Origin: Microbacterium sp. W4I4
Lineage (GTDB): Bacteria; Actinomycetota; Actinomycetes; Actinomycetales; Microbacteriaceae
NCBI RefSeq assembly: GCF_030816235.1
Contig: NZ_JAUSXT010000001.1
Span: 930,001-994,000, forward strand
DNA: 64,000 nt
Direction of reading: 5' to 3'
Made by a program: the position numbers and the translations under genes. Below the pieces are notes generated by a model. That model was given only the letters and a program-made list of their open reading frames with translations. It did not search any database and was not told the origin of the DNA. Of the stretch, positions 44,284 through 53,104 are shown one piece after another; the first letter of the stretch is position 1; each line of letters opens with the position of its first letter.

Positions 44284-44877
44284 ATGTCCGTCCGCCAAAG
44301 CCTGCTCGCCATCCTGGATCAGGGCCCCTGCTACGGGTATCAGCTGCGCTCCGAGTTCGACCGGCGCACCGGCTCCACCTGGCCGCTCAACGTCGGCCAG
44401 ATCTACAACACCCTGGAGCGCCTGGAGCGGGACGGCCTGGTCGAGAAGGGCGAGGTCAACGAGCAGGGCCATGTCTACTACGAGATCACGGATGTCGGCA
44501 GCGCGGAGGTGCGGGACTGGCTGGACTCCCCCGTGCAGCGCGGCGGCGGCACCCGGGACGAGCTGGCGATCAAACTGGCCGTCGCGGCCACCCTGCCTGG
44601 CGTGGACGTCTCCGCCGTCATCCAGAACCAGCGCCGCGCCTCGCTGGCACAGCTTCAGGAGCTGAACCGCGCCAAGTACGCCGGAGCCGACCCCGACGGC
44701 CCCGAGGAACTGGCATGGAGCCTTGTCATCGATTCGATGATCTTCGCCGCCGAAGCCGAGGTGCGCTGGCTCGATCACACCGAGCAGCGGCTGAGCATGC
44801 ACCCGCAGCGCGCGCTGGAGCTCGAACTGTCCACCGAGCGTCCCAAGCGCGGTCGCCCGACGAAGGCACGGGCATGA
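44284..44877 (+). CDS. PadR-family transcriptional regulator
   Basis: This 197-residue PadR protein has an N-terminal winged helix (QSLLAILDQGPCYGYQLRSEFDRRTG...IYNTLERLERDGLVEKGE) and a C-terminal helical dimer domain of the longer (Vir-type) class. PadR regulators with adjacent ABC exporters usually repress their own operon and respond to drugs or cell-wall-active compounds. CAGGAGATCAC precedes the ATG at 44284; an upstream in-frame ATG lies within the promoter repeats and is rejected. The stop overlaps the ATPase ATG (ATGA). Confidence 0.88.
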   Translation: MSVRQSLLAILDQGPCYGYQLRSEFDRRTGSTWPLNVGQIYNTLERLERDGLVEKGEVNEQGHVYYEITDVGSAEVRDWLDSPVQRGGGTRDELAIKLAVAATLPGVDVSAVIQNQRRASLAQLQELNRAKYAGADPDGPEELAWSLVIDSMIFAAEAEVRWLDHTEQRLSMHPQRALELELSTERPKRGRPTKARA

Positions 44878-45596
44878 GCGGCGAGGCGGTGCTGCGGCTG
44901 GTGGGAGTCTCGCAGCAGTACGGCACAGGAGAACTCGCCGTGTCGGCGCTCAGCGGCATCGACCTGGAGGTGCTGCCCGGTGAGCTCGTCGCCGTGATGG
45001 GCACATCGGGCTCGGGCAAGTCCACACTGCTGTCGATCGCGGGCGGATTGCAGACGCCGACGGTCGGCGAGGTGGTGATCGACGGCGAGCATCTCAGCAC
45101 CGCGAAGCCGGACCAGCTCGCGGCCCTTCGTCGCCGGGCGGTCGGATTCATCTTCCAGGACTACAACCTCATCCCCACGCTGACCGCGATGGAGAATGTC
45201 ACGCTGCCGATGGAGTTGAACGGCGTCAGCCGGCGCACCGTGCGCCGCGCGGGCCGGGATGCTCTGGGGCTGGTCGGCCTCGCCGATCGCGGCGACGCCT
45301 ACCCGGATGACCTCTCCGGCGGTCAGCAGCAGCGCGTCGCGATCGCGCGCGCCATCATCGGCGGGCGCCGGCTGATCCTCGCCGACGAGCCGACCGGCGC
45401 GCTGGACTCCGTCACCGGGGAGCAGGTCATGAAGACCATCCGCGGGCGCATCGATGCCGGTGCCGCCGGCATCCTGGTGACACACGACCCGCGGCACGCG
45501 GCCTGGGCGGATCGGATCGTCTACCTGCGCGACGGGCGCGTCGTCGACGAGTCGCGACGCGATACTGCGGAGTCGATCCTGGCGGCGCGCACATGA
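44874..45596 (+). CDS. ABC transporter ATPase, MacB/LolD type
   Basis: This 240-residue ATPase has Walker A GTSGSGKSTLLS, signature LSGGQQQRVAIARA, Walker B LILADEPTGALD and switch His (VTHDPRHAA). The FIFQDYNLIPTLTAMENV Q-loop region is typical of the MacB/LolD/FtsE group that works with FtsX-type permeases by mechanotransmission rather than classical transport. It is coupled by ATGA to PadR before it and to the permease after it, forming a three-gene operon. The exported or resisted compound is unknown. Confidence 0.92.
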   Translation: MSGEAVLRLVGVSQQYGTGELAVSALSGIDLEVLPGELVAVMGTSGSGKSTLLSIAGGLQTPTVGEVVIDGEHLSTAKPDQLAALRRRAVGFIFQDYNLIPTLTAMENVTLPMELNGVSRRTVRRAGRDALGLVGLADRGDAYPDDLSGGQQQRVAIARAIIGGRRLILADEPTGALDSVTGEQVMKTIRGRIDAGAAGILVTHDPRHAAWADRIVYLRDGRVVDESRRDTAESILAART

Positions 45597-48307
45597 GCAG
45601 GCGGGCCCGGCCGGGTGTGACGTTCACGCTCGCCTGGCGGCAGCTGCTGCGCACGGCGGGGTCGTCCGTGCTGATCACGGGACTGATCGCCGTACCGGTG
45701 GCCGCTGCTGCCGGCGTGCTGACCTTCGCCGAGAGCCGCACTCCGACCATCGCTCAGACGGTGGACCTCGAACTCGGCGAGACCCAGTCCTGGATCAGGA
45801 TCGAAGGCGGAGCGGACCCCTCGAGGATGCAGGCGATCGACTCCCCCCGCATGACGCAGACGGAACCCGCGGACGACGGTTCGCCGAAGCACCCCGAACT
45901 CCCGGCGCCGACCGATCTGAGCGATGCGGGTCTGCCTGCGGGCACCGAGGCGATCCCCCTCGCCGCGGGGTACGAGCGAGTGACCACGCCGACCGGGATC
46001 GCGGGCTTCTCCGTCATCTATGGCAAGACGTGGGATCCTCGCCTGACTGGCAGGTTCGACCTGATCTCAGGTCGAGCTCCGCAGTCGTCGCACGAGGCCA
46101 TGGCGTCTCCCGACCTGCTGGAGCGCCTGGGCGCGACAGTGGGTGACGACATCGAGTTGCCCGACCGCGAGTCCACCGTGCGGGTGGTGGGGACAATGCG
46201 TGCGATGGACGGCGGCACCTACCGCATGCCGCTGTTCCTTCCGACGAGCGCGCAGCCTGAGGGTCAGGGCGATCCGCCGCAGCGTCCGGACACGACCTGG
46301 TTCCTGCCGGGCTGGCAGCCCGACATGGCCCAGCTCGCCGAGCTGAACCACACCGGCTACGTCGCCTACGCCCGTGATCTCGTACTGGATCCGCCTCCCG
46401 GGGCATTCATGGCGACGAACGTGAGCTCGATGTGGGCGACGCTCATGGTGGTCTCGCTCGGTCTGGTGTTCGGCGGGCTGCTCGTCGGACTGCTGGCCGC
46501 CGCGGCGATGGCGGTGAGTGCGCGCCGCCAGCAGCGCTCCCTGGCCGTGCTCAGCACGGTCGGCGCACGCCGCGGCGATGTCTTCCGCACCGTTCTGATC
46601 CAGGGAGGCGTGCTGGGGCTCGCGGGTGGGCTGATCGGCGCGGCGATCGGCGTCGGCGGAGTCGCCCTGGTGAATGCCCTGCTTGATCCGGGCGTGAAGA
46701 ACACCTTCTGGTCGTCGTGGGGGCTGACAGTGCCGTGGTCAGCGGTGGGAGTCGTCGTCTTCGCGGTTCTGGTGGGACTTGCAGCATCCGTCATCCCCGC
46801 CCGCGCCGCCACGCGCGGCGATGCCCTCGCGGCCCTGCGCGGCGCACGTCGCCCGGTACGGATGTCGCTGCGTCGACCTGTCGTGGGAATCGTGATCGCC
46901 CTGATCGGCGGCGCGCTGGTCGCGGGCGGAGGCGTGCTCTTCGGTGTGCTCGCCGGACGGGATGACTGGAACGCACCACTGCAGACGACGGCGCTGTGGG
47001 CGTCGATCATCGGGGTGCTGCTGCTTCTGCTCAGTGTCACGCTCAGCGGTCAGGGCATCCTCGCACTGCTGACGAAGCTGCTGGCGCGCTTCGGTTCGGC
47101 AGCCCGGCTGGCGTCGAGGGACGCGGTGGCCAACTCCCCGCGCACCGTGCCCGCCTTCGTGTCCATCGCCGCCAGCACGGCTGTCGCGGTCTTCGTGCTG
47201 TGCGCGATCGCCATTCCGAACGCGCAGTCGGAGCGCATCTGGGCATGGGCTGCGCCGAAGGGCAGTGTCATCGTCTCCAACTGGGGCGAGGCATCGTCGT
47301 CGCAGGCTCCGGCCTTTCTCGCCGACACCCGACCTGAGCGGCTCCTTCCGGTGTCCGCCCCCGTCGAGCCCGTCGTCGACACGACGGACACGACGGGCCC
47401 CTCACCCGAGGTCGTATATCCGTCGCTCTGGGCGGGCGAAGCCGGTGGGTGGATCGACTCACCGGGTGAAGTGCTGCGGATCATCGGAGTGGACGACGTC
47501 GAGGCGATCACCGGCGTCGCGCTGAGCGACACCGAGCGTCAGGAGTTCGCGGATGGCGGTGCGATCGCACTGCTGGCGCAGCGCCCGGTGCCGCAGGGGT
47601 ACGGCACCTACGTCAGCGAAGACGACACCGCTCGGCTCGCGTTCTGGGATGCCGAGGAGATGTACACGGAGGAGGCGCCGCGGCCGGTGCGCACCGTGGC
47701 CCTGCCCGTCCAGGTGCACGTCGGCGTCAGCTCGGCGAGTCCGATCATCCTCTCCCCCGCCGCCGCCGAGCAGTACGGCGTGCAGACGCGCGTGAGCAAC
47801 TGGGTCGCACTGTTCGACGATCCACCGACCGACGCCCTGCTGGATCGGCTGCGCGCGGACGCCGAGACCGCGAGCACCGCCGGCGCGATGTACGACGTGC
47901 GCGTGGAGACCGGACCGGACTCGCCGATGCCGTGGCTGGCGCTGGTGCTCGGCATCCTCAGCATCATCGTCATCGCCGCCGCGACGATCAGCCTGGGCCT
48001 GGCGCGCATCGAACGGCGGGAGGACGATGCGACTCTCGCCGCCGTGGGCGCCACCACGGCGCTGCGACGTCGGGTCTCGGCCTGGCAGGCGGTCATCATC
48101 GCCGGTGTGGGGTGCCTGATCGGCGTGCTGCTGGGGCTGGCCGGCACGTGGGCCCTGACCCAGGCCATGCCGGGATCCCGCCTCGGTGACGCGCCTGTGC
48201 TGTGGCTGCTGGGCATCGCCATCGGTCTGCCCGCGGTGATCGCACTGGTCTCCCTGATGATCCGTCCCCCGCAGGCCGATCTCACCCACCGCACCGCGAT
48301 CGCCTGA
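45593..48307 (+). CDS. FtsX-domain ABC permease
   Basis: This 904-residue permease has an N-terminal membrane helix, a large extracytoplasmic region (about 50-270), then an FtsX core (SSMWATLMVVSLGLVFGGLLVGLLA...RQQRSLAVLSTVGARRGDVFRTV), more membrane helices, a second extracytoplasmic region (about 590-760) and a second FtsX domain near the C-terminus (LALVLGILSIIVIAAATISLGLARIERREDDATLAAVGAT). The duplicated layout matches single-chain exporters of antimicrobial peptides or lipids paired with PadR and an ATPase. A nested hairpin follows the stop codon. Confidence 0.88.
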   Translation: MSRRARPGVTFTLAWRQLLRTAGSSVLITGLIAVPVAAAAGVLTFAESRTPTIAQTVDLELGETQSWIRIEGGADPSRMQAIDSPRMTQTEPADDGSPKHPELPAPTDLSDAGLPAGTEAIPLAAGYERVTTPTGIAGFSVIYGKTWDPRLTGRFDLISGRAPQSSHEAMASPDLLERLGATVGDDIELPDRESTVRVVGTMRAMDGGTYRMPLFLPTSAQPEGQGDPPQRPDTTWFLPGWQPDMAQLAELNHTGYVAYARDLVLDPPPGAFMATNVSSMWATLMVVSLGLVFGGLLVGLLAAAAMAVSARRQQRSLAVLSTVGARRGDVFRTVLIQGGVLGLAGGLIGAAIGVGGVALVNALLDPGVKNTFWSSWGLTVPWSAVGVVVFAVLVGLAASVIPARAATRGDALAALRGARRPVRMSLRRPVVGIVIALIGGALVAGGGVLFGVLAGRDDWNAPLQTTALWASIIGVLLLLLSVTLSGQGILALLTKLLARFGSAARLASRDAVANSPRTVPAFVSIAASTAVAVFVLCAIAIPNAQSERIWAWAAPKGSVIVSNWGEASSSQAPAFLADTRPERLLPVSAPVEPVVDTTDTTGPSPEVVYPSLWAGEAGGWIDSPGEVLRIIGVDDVEAITGVALSDTERQEFADGGAIALLAQRPVPQGYGTYVSEDDTARLAFWDAEEMYTEEAPRPVRTVALPVQVHVGVSSASPIILSPAAAEQYGVQTRVSNWVALFDDPPTDALLDRLRADAETASTAGAMYDVRVETGPDSPMPWLALVLGILSIIVIAAATISLGLARIERREDDATLAAVGATTALRRRVSAWQAVIIAGVGCLIGVLLGLAGTWALTQAMPGSRLGDAPVLWLLGIAIGLPAVIALVSLMIRPPQADLTHRTAIA

Positions 48308-48321
48308 CCCGGAAGCTCCCT

Positions 48322-48405
48322 CGCCGAGACCCCGTGCTGCTGTCGACACCCCGTGCTGTGGACGTCGACAGCACGGGGTGTGGGTGAGAGCCCGGGGTCT
48401 CGGCG
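48322..48405. terminator. Nested double hairpin after the ABC operon
   Basis: An outer 12-bp inverted repeat (48322-48333 with 48394-48405) encloses an inner 14-bp one (48346-48359 with 48368-48381, 8-base loop). It probably terminates the operon; the nested form is unusual. Confidence 0.6.
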
Positions 48406-48461
48406 GGGCGGTGTTCGCGCAAGGCGCATCCGATGCACAGCACCCGCATGGCGGGCGACCG

Positions 48462-48467
48462 TAGGAT
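48462..48467 (+). promoter_or_regulatory. Leaderless -10 of the coiled-coil gene
   Basis: TAGGAT followed by seven bases and the ATG at 48475. Confidence 0.6.
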
Positions 48468-48474
48468 CGAGGAC

Positions 48475-49794
48475 ATGGCCGGATTCTGGGGCAGACGCAA
48501 ACGTGAAGAGGAAGCGCTCGCGGCGCAGGACGCGGATCTCGCGCGCCGTGCCGAGCAGGCACTCGTGGCCGCGGATGAGCGCATCCGCACCACCGCCGAT
48601 GAGTTGGCTTTCGCGCAGGCGGAGCTCGGCGAGTCGCTGACCGCCGACCTCAAGGCCGCGCTCGCATCCGTGCGCACGCACCTGCGCGAAGCGTTCCAGC
48701 TGCACCAGCTCAACCACGACGAGATCCCCGACACCGTCGAGGAGCTTCGTACCCGCAACGCGCGCATCGCGCAGCTGTGCGACTGGGCCGAGGACCTGCT
48801 CGACGAGAAGACCGCCGTGCTGGCCGAGAACGTCGCGAAGGTCCGCCGCGCGCCCGAGGTGACCGCTCAGGTGCTCCGGGATGCCGAGGAGCTGACCACA
48901 CGCATTGCACCGGCCCGGGCCACCATCGAGCGTCTCAGCGCCCGCTACGCCGAGAGCGCCATGCGCCGCATCGCCTCCTCGGCCGACGAAGCCGAGCAGC
49001 TCATCGCCTTCGCACGACATGGCGCCGACGTGTCCGGGCGCCGACGCGACGCGCACCGGAACGAAGAGGCGAACCTCGCCCTGGAGACCGCCACCGAGGC
49101 CGTGCGGCGTACGGGCACGATCCTCGACACCGTCGACGACTTCGAGATCGAGGCGCTCCGCGCGGAATCGACTCTCGCCGATGTGGTCGCCGACTCGCGC
49201 GGTGACATCGTCGCCGCGCGCAGCGCGCCGCAGACGCCGGAGGTCGTCGCGGCCGCCGCGAACCTGGAGGCGGCACTGAGGGCGCTCTCCCCTGCAGGCA
49301 CGCTCAACGACCCGTTCGCCGAGCTCACGCAGCTGCGCAACGCCAACAGTGCGCTGGACGCCGCGATCGACAAGGCGCAGTACCGCGCGCAGCATCCGCT
49401 CCCCTCTCTCGACCAGGTGCAGCACGCCCTCGACGACGCAGACCGGCAGCTGGGCGTCGCCCGCAGCCTGATCTCGGGCCACCGCGGCTGGATCGGCGCC
49501 GACGCCCGCACCCGCCTCGCCGAAGCCGAGCGACTGCGCGTCGATGTGCCCACGCTCCTGCCCGCCGAGGACACCCGCGAGCAGGCGCTGTCGTCCGCCC
49601 GCAGGGTGGCTCAGCTGGCCTCGGAGTCGCTGCAGCTCGCACAGCGCGACATCGACTCCTCCCGCCCGCAGGATCAGAACTGGGGCAACGGCGGCTGGGG
49701 CGGCGGACGCCGCAGCGGCGGAGGCAGCGACCTCATGGGCGGCGTGCTCGGCGGCCTGGTGATCGGCAGCATCCTGGACGGCATCTTCGACTGA
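48475..49794 (+). CDS. Long coiled-coil protein with Gly-rich tail, function unknown
   Basis: This 439-residue protein has no signal peptide. It is almost wholly charged helix (EEEALAAQDADLARRAEQAL, VEELRTRNARIAQLCDWAEDL, and repeats of similar type to about residue 405), with one central region around SGRRRDAHRNEEANLALETA. It ends in a Gly-rich segment (NWGNGGWGGGRRSGGGSD) and a short hydrophobic stretch (LMGGVLGGLVIGSILDGIF), resembling the tail of TPM-domain proteins without their TPM domain. The ATG at 48475 is set by TAGGAT seven bases upstream. It may be a truncated or derived TPM relative, probably membrane-associated through the tail. Confidence 0.6.
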   Translation: MAGFWGRRKREEEALAAQDADLARRAEQALVAADERIRTTADELAFAQAELGESLTADLKAALASVRTHLREAFQLHQLNHDEIPDTVEELRTRNARIAQLCDWAEDLLDEKTAVLAENVAKVRRAPEVTAQVLRDAEELTTRIAPARATIERLSARYAESAMRRIASSADEAEQLIAFARHGADVSGRRRDAHRNEEANLALETATEAVRRTGTILDTVDDFEIEALRAESTLADVVADSRGDIVAARSAPQTPEVVAAAANLEAALRALSPAGTLNDPFAELTQLRNANSALDAAIDKAQYRAQHPLPSLDQVQHALDDADRQLGVARSLISGHRGWIGADARTRLAEAERLRVDVPTLLPAEDTREQALSSARRVAQLASESLQLAQRDIDSSRPQDQNWGNGGWGGGRRSGGGSDLMGGVLGGLVIGSILDGIFD

Positions 49795-49832
49795 CCCTTC
49801 GACAGGCTCAGGGCCCTTCGACAGGCTCAGGG
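49795..49832. repeat. Tandem pair of the 19-base repeat
   Basis: CCCTTCGACAGGCTCAGGG occurs twice back to back (49795-49813 and 49814-49832). A one-mismatch copy in reverse orientation lies at 452-470. Confidence 0.85.
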
Positions 49833-49846
49833 ACCCAGGTCACGCG

Positions 49847-49882
49847 AGAGGCGCCCTCCCCCGAACGGGAGAGGGCGCCTCT
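49847..49882. terminator. Bidirectional terminator before hpf
   Basis: A 12-bp AGAGGCGCCCTC/GAGGGCGCCTCT stem with a 12-base loop lies between convergent genes. Confidence 0.75.
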
Positions 49883-49889
49883 GTCACGC

Positions 49890-50549
49890 TCAGGACGCCA
49901 GCGCCTCCTCAGCAGGCGGCGCCTGCGTGGTCAGTGAGATGACACCGTAGTCCCAGCCCTTGCGGCGGTAGACGACGCTGGGGTGGTCGCTGCGCGCGTC
50001 GACGAACAGGAAGAAGTCGTGGCCGACCAGCTCCATCCGGTCGACGGCCTCCTCGACGGTCATCCACTCCGCATCGAAGTTCTTCGTGCGGATGACGACG
50101 GGCGAGTACGCCTCCTCCTCGTCCTCCACGACCGGGATCGCACCGGTGGCGACGGCCCGCAGCACGTCAGCGGACGCCGGCTGCACGTCGATTCCCTCCA
50201 GGGAGCCGCTGCCCTTCTCGAAATGGGCACCGCGGCCCTGGTTGCGGCCGTCGATGCGCTTCTCCTTCGCGCGGCGCAGCTGTTCGGCGAGCTTGTCGAG
50301 TGCCATGTCCATCGCGGCGAACTTGTCGCCATCGACTGCCTCGGCGCGCACGACGGGTCCCTTCCCGAGGAGCGTGAGCTCCACCGTCTCGTCAGGGATC
50401 CGACCGTTGCGATACGCACGGTGCGTCACCTTGACCTCGAGCCGGAGCGCTCGCGGCGCGAGCGTCTGGATACGTGCTGTCTTCTCTTCGACAACCGTCC
50501 GGAACCGGTCGGAGATACTCACTCCGACACCGACGATGCTCGTTTCCAT
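49890..50549 (-). CDS. hpf: Long-form ribosome hibernation promoting factor
   Basis: This 219-residue protein has an N-terminal S30AE domain (METSIVGVGVSISDRFRTVVEEKTARIQ...FAAMDMALDKLAEQLRRAKEKR) that occupies the mRNA/tRNA channel of the 30S subunit, a flexible linker (about 110-150) and a C-terminal domain (MTVEEAVDRMELVGHDFFLFVDARSD) that dimerises 70S ribosomes into 100S. I choose the ATG at 50549 because AGGAGG lies five bases upstream; the GTG one codon earlier is too close to it. In mycobacteria it sits between secA and comF; here comF is still adjacent. Confidence 0.93.
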   Translation of the reverse strand: METSIVGVGVSISDRFRTVVEEKTARIQTLAPRALRLEVKVTHRAYRNGRIPDETVELTLLGKGPVVRAEAVDGDKFAAMDMALDKLAEQLRRAKEKRIDGRNQGRGAHFEKGSGSLEGIDVQPASADVLRAVATGAIPVVEDEEEAYSPVVIRTKNFDAEWMTVEEAVDRMELVGHDFFLFVDARSDHPSVVYRRKGWDYGVISLTTQAPPAEEALAS

Positions 50550-50639
50550 CACTGCCTCCTTGTCCCGGTCCTCCCGGCCAAGGGCGGACCGCGGTCGCCT
50601 TGTGACCCCCTACGCTAGTCGCCGCGACCGAACATGTCA

Positions 50640-51305
50640 CTACCCGTTCACCGAGAGTTTCCGCGTGTCGTGCCTGTCGGGCGTGGCAGCCAGTGCGACC
50701 GCGCAGATCGGGCGCAGACCGACGGCTCTCAGCGCCCGCGCGGCCTCGTCGATGGTCGCCCCTGTGGTCACCACATCATCGACGATGACGACCTCCCTGC
50801 CCGTATGCAGCGCACCGATCGCGCGCATGCTGCCGGCGACGTTGCGTGCGCGCTCGTCACGGTCCAGCTCGCGCTGATCCCGGGTGCGGCGGGTCTGGCG
50901 CAGCACCCGCTCGGCGCGGAACCCTGCTCGTCGGATCAGCAGCTCCGGCACCCGATAGCCGCGCCTGCGATACGCCCCGCGACCGGTGGGAACGGGGACG
51001 AGGACGGCGCCGGCGGGAACTCGGGCGGCGAGCACGTCGGACAGCGCCCTGCCGAGCGGTCGCGCGAGCATGGTCGCGCCCTCCTCCTTGACCCTGCGGA
51101 TGCTGCGCGCGGGAACCCCCTCATAGACCAGGGCGGCATGCACAGGCAGCCCGCCCGGGGTGCGCACCTCGATCGGGTCGGCGATCAGCCTCCCGCGGCA
51201 CTCCTCGCACAGCAGGGTGCCTGCGCGGTCGCAGCCTGGGCAGACGGATGCCAGCAGCAGCGCGAGCGCCTCCAGCGCGACCAGCACTGCCCATCGCCAT
51301 CCCAT
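50640..51305 (-). CDS. ComF-family phosphoribosyltransferase-like protein
   Basis: This 221-residue ComF protein has the N-terminal zinc ribbon CPGC...CEEC and a phosphoribosyltransferase-type VVIVDDVVTTGAT loop in the C-terminal half. ComF is needed for DNA uptake in competent bacteria, but most actinobacterial members have no proven role. CAGGAT six bases before the ATG suggests a leaderless start. It lies between hpf and lpqB, as in mycobacteria. Confidence 0.85.
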   Translation of the reverse strand: MGWRWAVLVALEALALLLASVCPGCDRAGTLLCEECRGRLIADPIEVRTPGGLPVHAALVYEGVPARSIRRVKEEGATMLARPLGRALSDVLAARVPAGAVLVPVPTGRGAYRRRGYRVPELLIRRAGFRAERVLRQTRRTRDQRELDRDERARNVAGSMRAIGALHTGREVVIVDDVVTTGATIDEAARALRAVGLRPICAVALAATPDRHDTRKLSVNG

Positions 51306-51311
51306 ACCCTG

Positions 51312-51317
51312 ATCCTG
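51312..51317 (-). promoter_or_regulatory. Possible leaderless -10 of comF
   Basis: CAGGAT (minus strand), CAGGGT, then the ATG at 51305. The first base departs from the consensus. Confidence 0.4.
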
Positions 51318-51397
51318 ACCTGCGCAGCTGACGCACGCGAGTGAATATCACGGCATCCGTGCACAACTCGTCGCTCGGCGCCGCCTGTGCAGGAGGT

Positions 51398-53104
51398 TCA
51401 GTAGCCGGCCCGCGTGCCGAGCACGAGGACGTTCTGCAACGACCGCTGCCAGGATGAGCCGCGCTGCGCGTACACCGCACCGTCGGAGGAGAGCACCCGC
51501 AGACCAGTGGAGGTCTTCGCCCCTGACAGCGCATCCGCTCCGTCCGGTGCGGACGAGGACGAGAACGGCCCGCCGACGACGAACGTGGTGAGCTCCAGGT
51601 CCGGGGCGCTTCCCAGCACTGCCAGGGAATCGTCGCCCACCCAGGCGAGCCCGCGCGACGGCCCGGACAGCCGGCCGACCTCGTGCACCTCGCCGAGCTC
51701 CGTGGGCTGGGAGTCCTTGCCGCGCACCACCGCCGCCACGACCACGCGACGCTGTCCGCCCCTCGTCACCACGGCGGCGACGCGCGCACCATCGGCGGAG
51801 ACCCGCAGCTGGCTGATGTTCTCTGCGCCGGGCCAGGCCTGGGCGATCGGCTGCAGCACCCTCTGCGCGCTCCAGGCGTGCAGGCTCGCTGGCGCGTCGC
51901 GCTGCACAGTCCAGGTGAAGCCGAACGGGTCCAGCGATGGCTCGATGAGTCCTGGCGCGTCATCGAGCTCCACGGTGTTGCCCGCGGTGACCGCGAACAC
52001 GCGTCCGTCACGCAGCTGCATGGCCGCCAGCCTCGCATCCGACGACACATCCACGGCCCGGATGGGATCCGTGATCTTCGCGATCTGGGCCGTAAGCTCT
52101 CCTACGGGCTCGAGCGAATCGCCGGTGACCGCGCGACCGAAGGTCTCATCGTTCAGCACGAGCACGCCGGGGTCGACGATCTCGGCGTCGACGGGGGTCG
52201 TGCCGGCATCGAGTGCGACGCCATCGACGGTGAAGTTCACCTCCGTCACCCCGACTCCGGCGAGACTCGCCTCGAGCTGGGTGCGCATCCGCGACAGGTC
52301 GGCCGACGAGGCGGCGAGCGCCGTGCGCGTCAGAGCCACGGATGCCACCTGCGAGGTGTCCACCTGGATGGCATCGCCGGCGAGTTCGACATCATCCGAG
52401 AACGCGGTGCGCACGGCCGGCGCGAGCCAGTCGCTCGGCTCGCCCGAGATGAGGGCGCGGGCGATGGAGGTCGCCATCGCCGGCCGGCGAGGGAACCACC
52501 GCACATCCGGGACGAGGTGCGTCCAACTGGGGTCGAAGTACTTCAGCGCGTACTTCTGGTACACCCGGAGGAAGGTCTCCGCATCCAGCACGATGCCGTC
52601 ATCGGCCTTGGCGATCCGCCACTCGCCGTCGTCGTTGCGCTTCAGCTGGTAGGTCGCCTTGCCCGGGCCCGTCTGGGCACTGTAGGCCCCGTCTGCGTCC
52701 AAGCTGGCGACCTGGTCGAAGTTCGCGTGCACCTCGGCCGTCTTCGCGGACTTGTCGTCGGCGCCTGCGGATGCATCGAACTCGCGCGTGACCGCCGACG
52801 CGTCAATGGTCACCCCCGCTCCGGGCTTCCATTTCTGCCCGAAGTCGTCGGTGAGGAACTCCTGCGCCGTCTCCCAGTTGCGCGCGGGTGAGATCGCGGC
52901 TTCCAGGAAGCCCGCCACGATCCTCTCCGGATCGTCGCCGGGCCTGGGCCCCTGGGCGTAGAAGACGAACGGGTCAGCCTGCCCTTCATCGCCGATGGTG
53001 AGGCCGGCGTTCGGCGCACCAGAGGTGGGCAGGCCGGCGCATCCGGCGAGAAGCAGCGCCGCGACTGCGACCGCCAGCGCACGGATGCCGCGCAGACGCC
53101 TCAT
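51398..53104 (-). CDS. lpqB: MtrAB-associated lipoprotein LpqB
   Basis: This 568-residue lipoprotein has the lipobox LLAG-C22 after a short basic signal sequence. Residues 23-330 contain a GerMN-type pair of domains and the rest folds as a beta-propeller-like region. LpqB binds the extracytoplasmic domain of MtrB and tunes the kinase in mycobacteria and streptomycetes. Its ATG overlaps the mtrB stop (ATGA), completing the mtrA-mtrB-lpqB operon. The protein faces the outside, anchored in the membrane. Confidence 0.93.
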   Translation of the reverse strand: MRRLRGIRALAVAVAALLLAGCAGLPTSGAPNAGLTIGDEGQADPFVFYAQGPRPGDDPERIVAGFLEAAISPARNWETAQEFLTDDFGQKWKPGAGVTIDASAVTREFDASAGADDKSAKTAEVHANFDQVASLDADGAYSAQTGPGKATYQLKRNDDGEWRIAKADDGIVLDAETFLRVYQKYALKYFDPSWTHLVPDVRWFPRRPAMATSIARALISGEPSDWLAPAVRTAFSDDVELAGDAIQVDTSQVASVALTRTALAASSADLSRMRTQLEASLAGVGVTEVNFTVDGVALDAGTTPVDAEIVDPGVLVLNDETFGRAVTGDSLEPVGELTAQIAKITDPIRAVDVSSDARLAAMQLRDGRVFAVTAGNTVELDDAPGLIEPSLDPFGFTWTVQRDAPASLHAWSAQRVLQPIAQAWPGAENISQLRVSADGARVAAVVTRGGQRRVVVAAVVRGKDSQPTELGEVHEVGRLSGPSRGLAWVGDDSLAVLGSAPDLELTTFVVGGPFSSSSAPDGADALSGAKTSTGLRVLSSDGAVYAQRGSSWQRSLQNVLVLGTRAGY

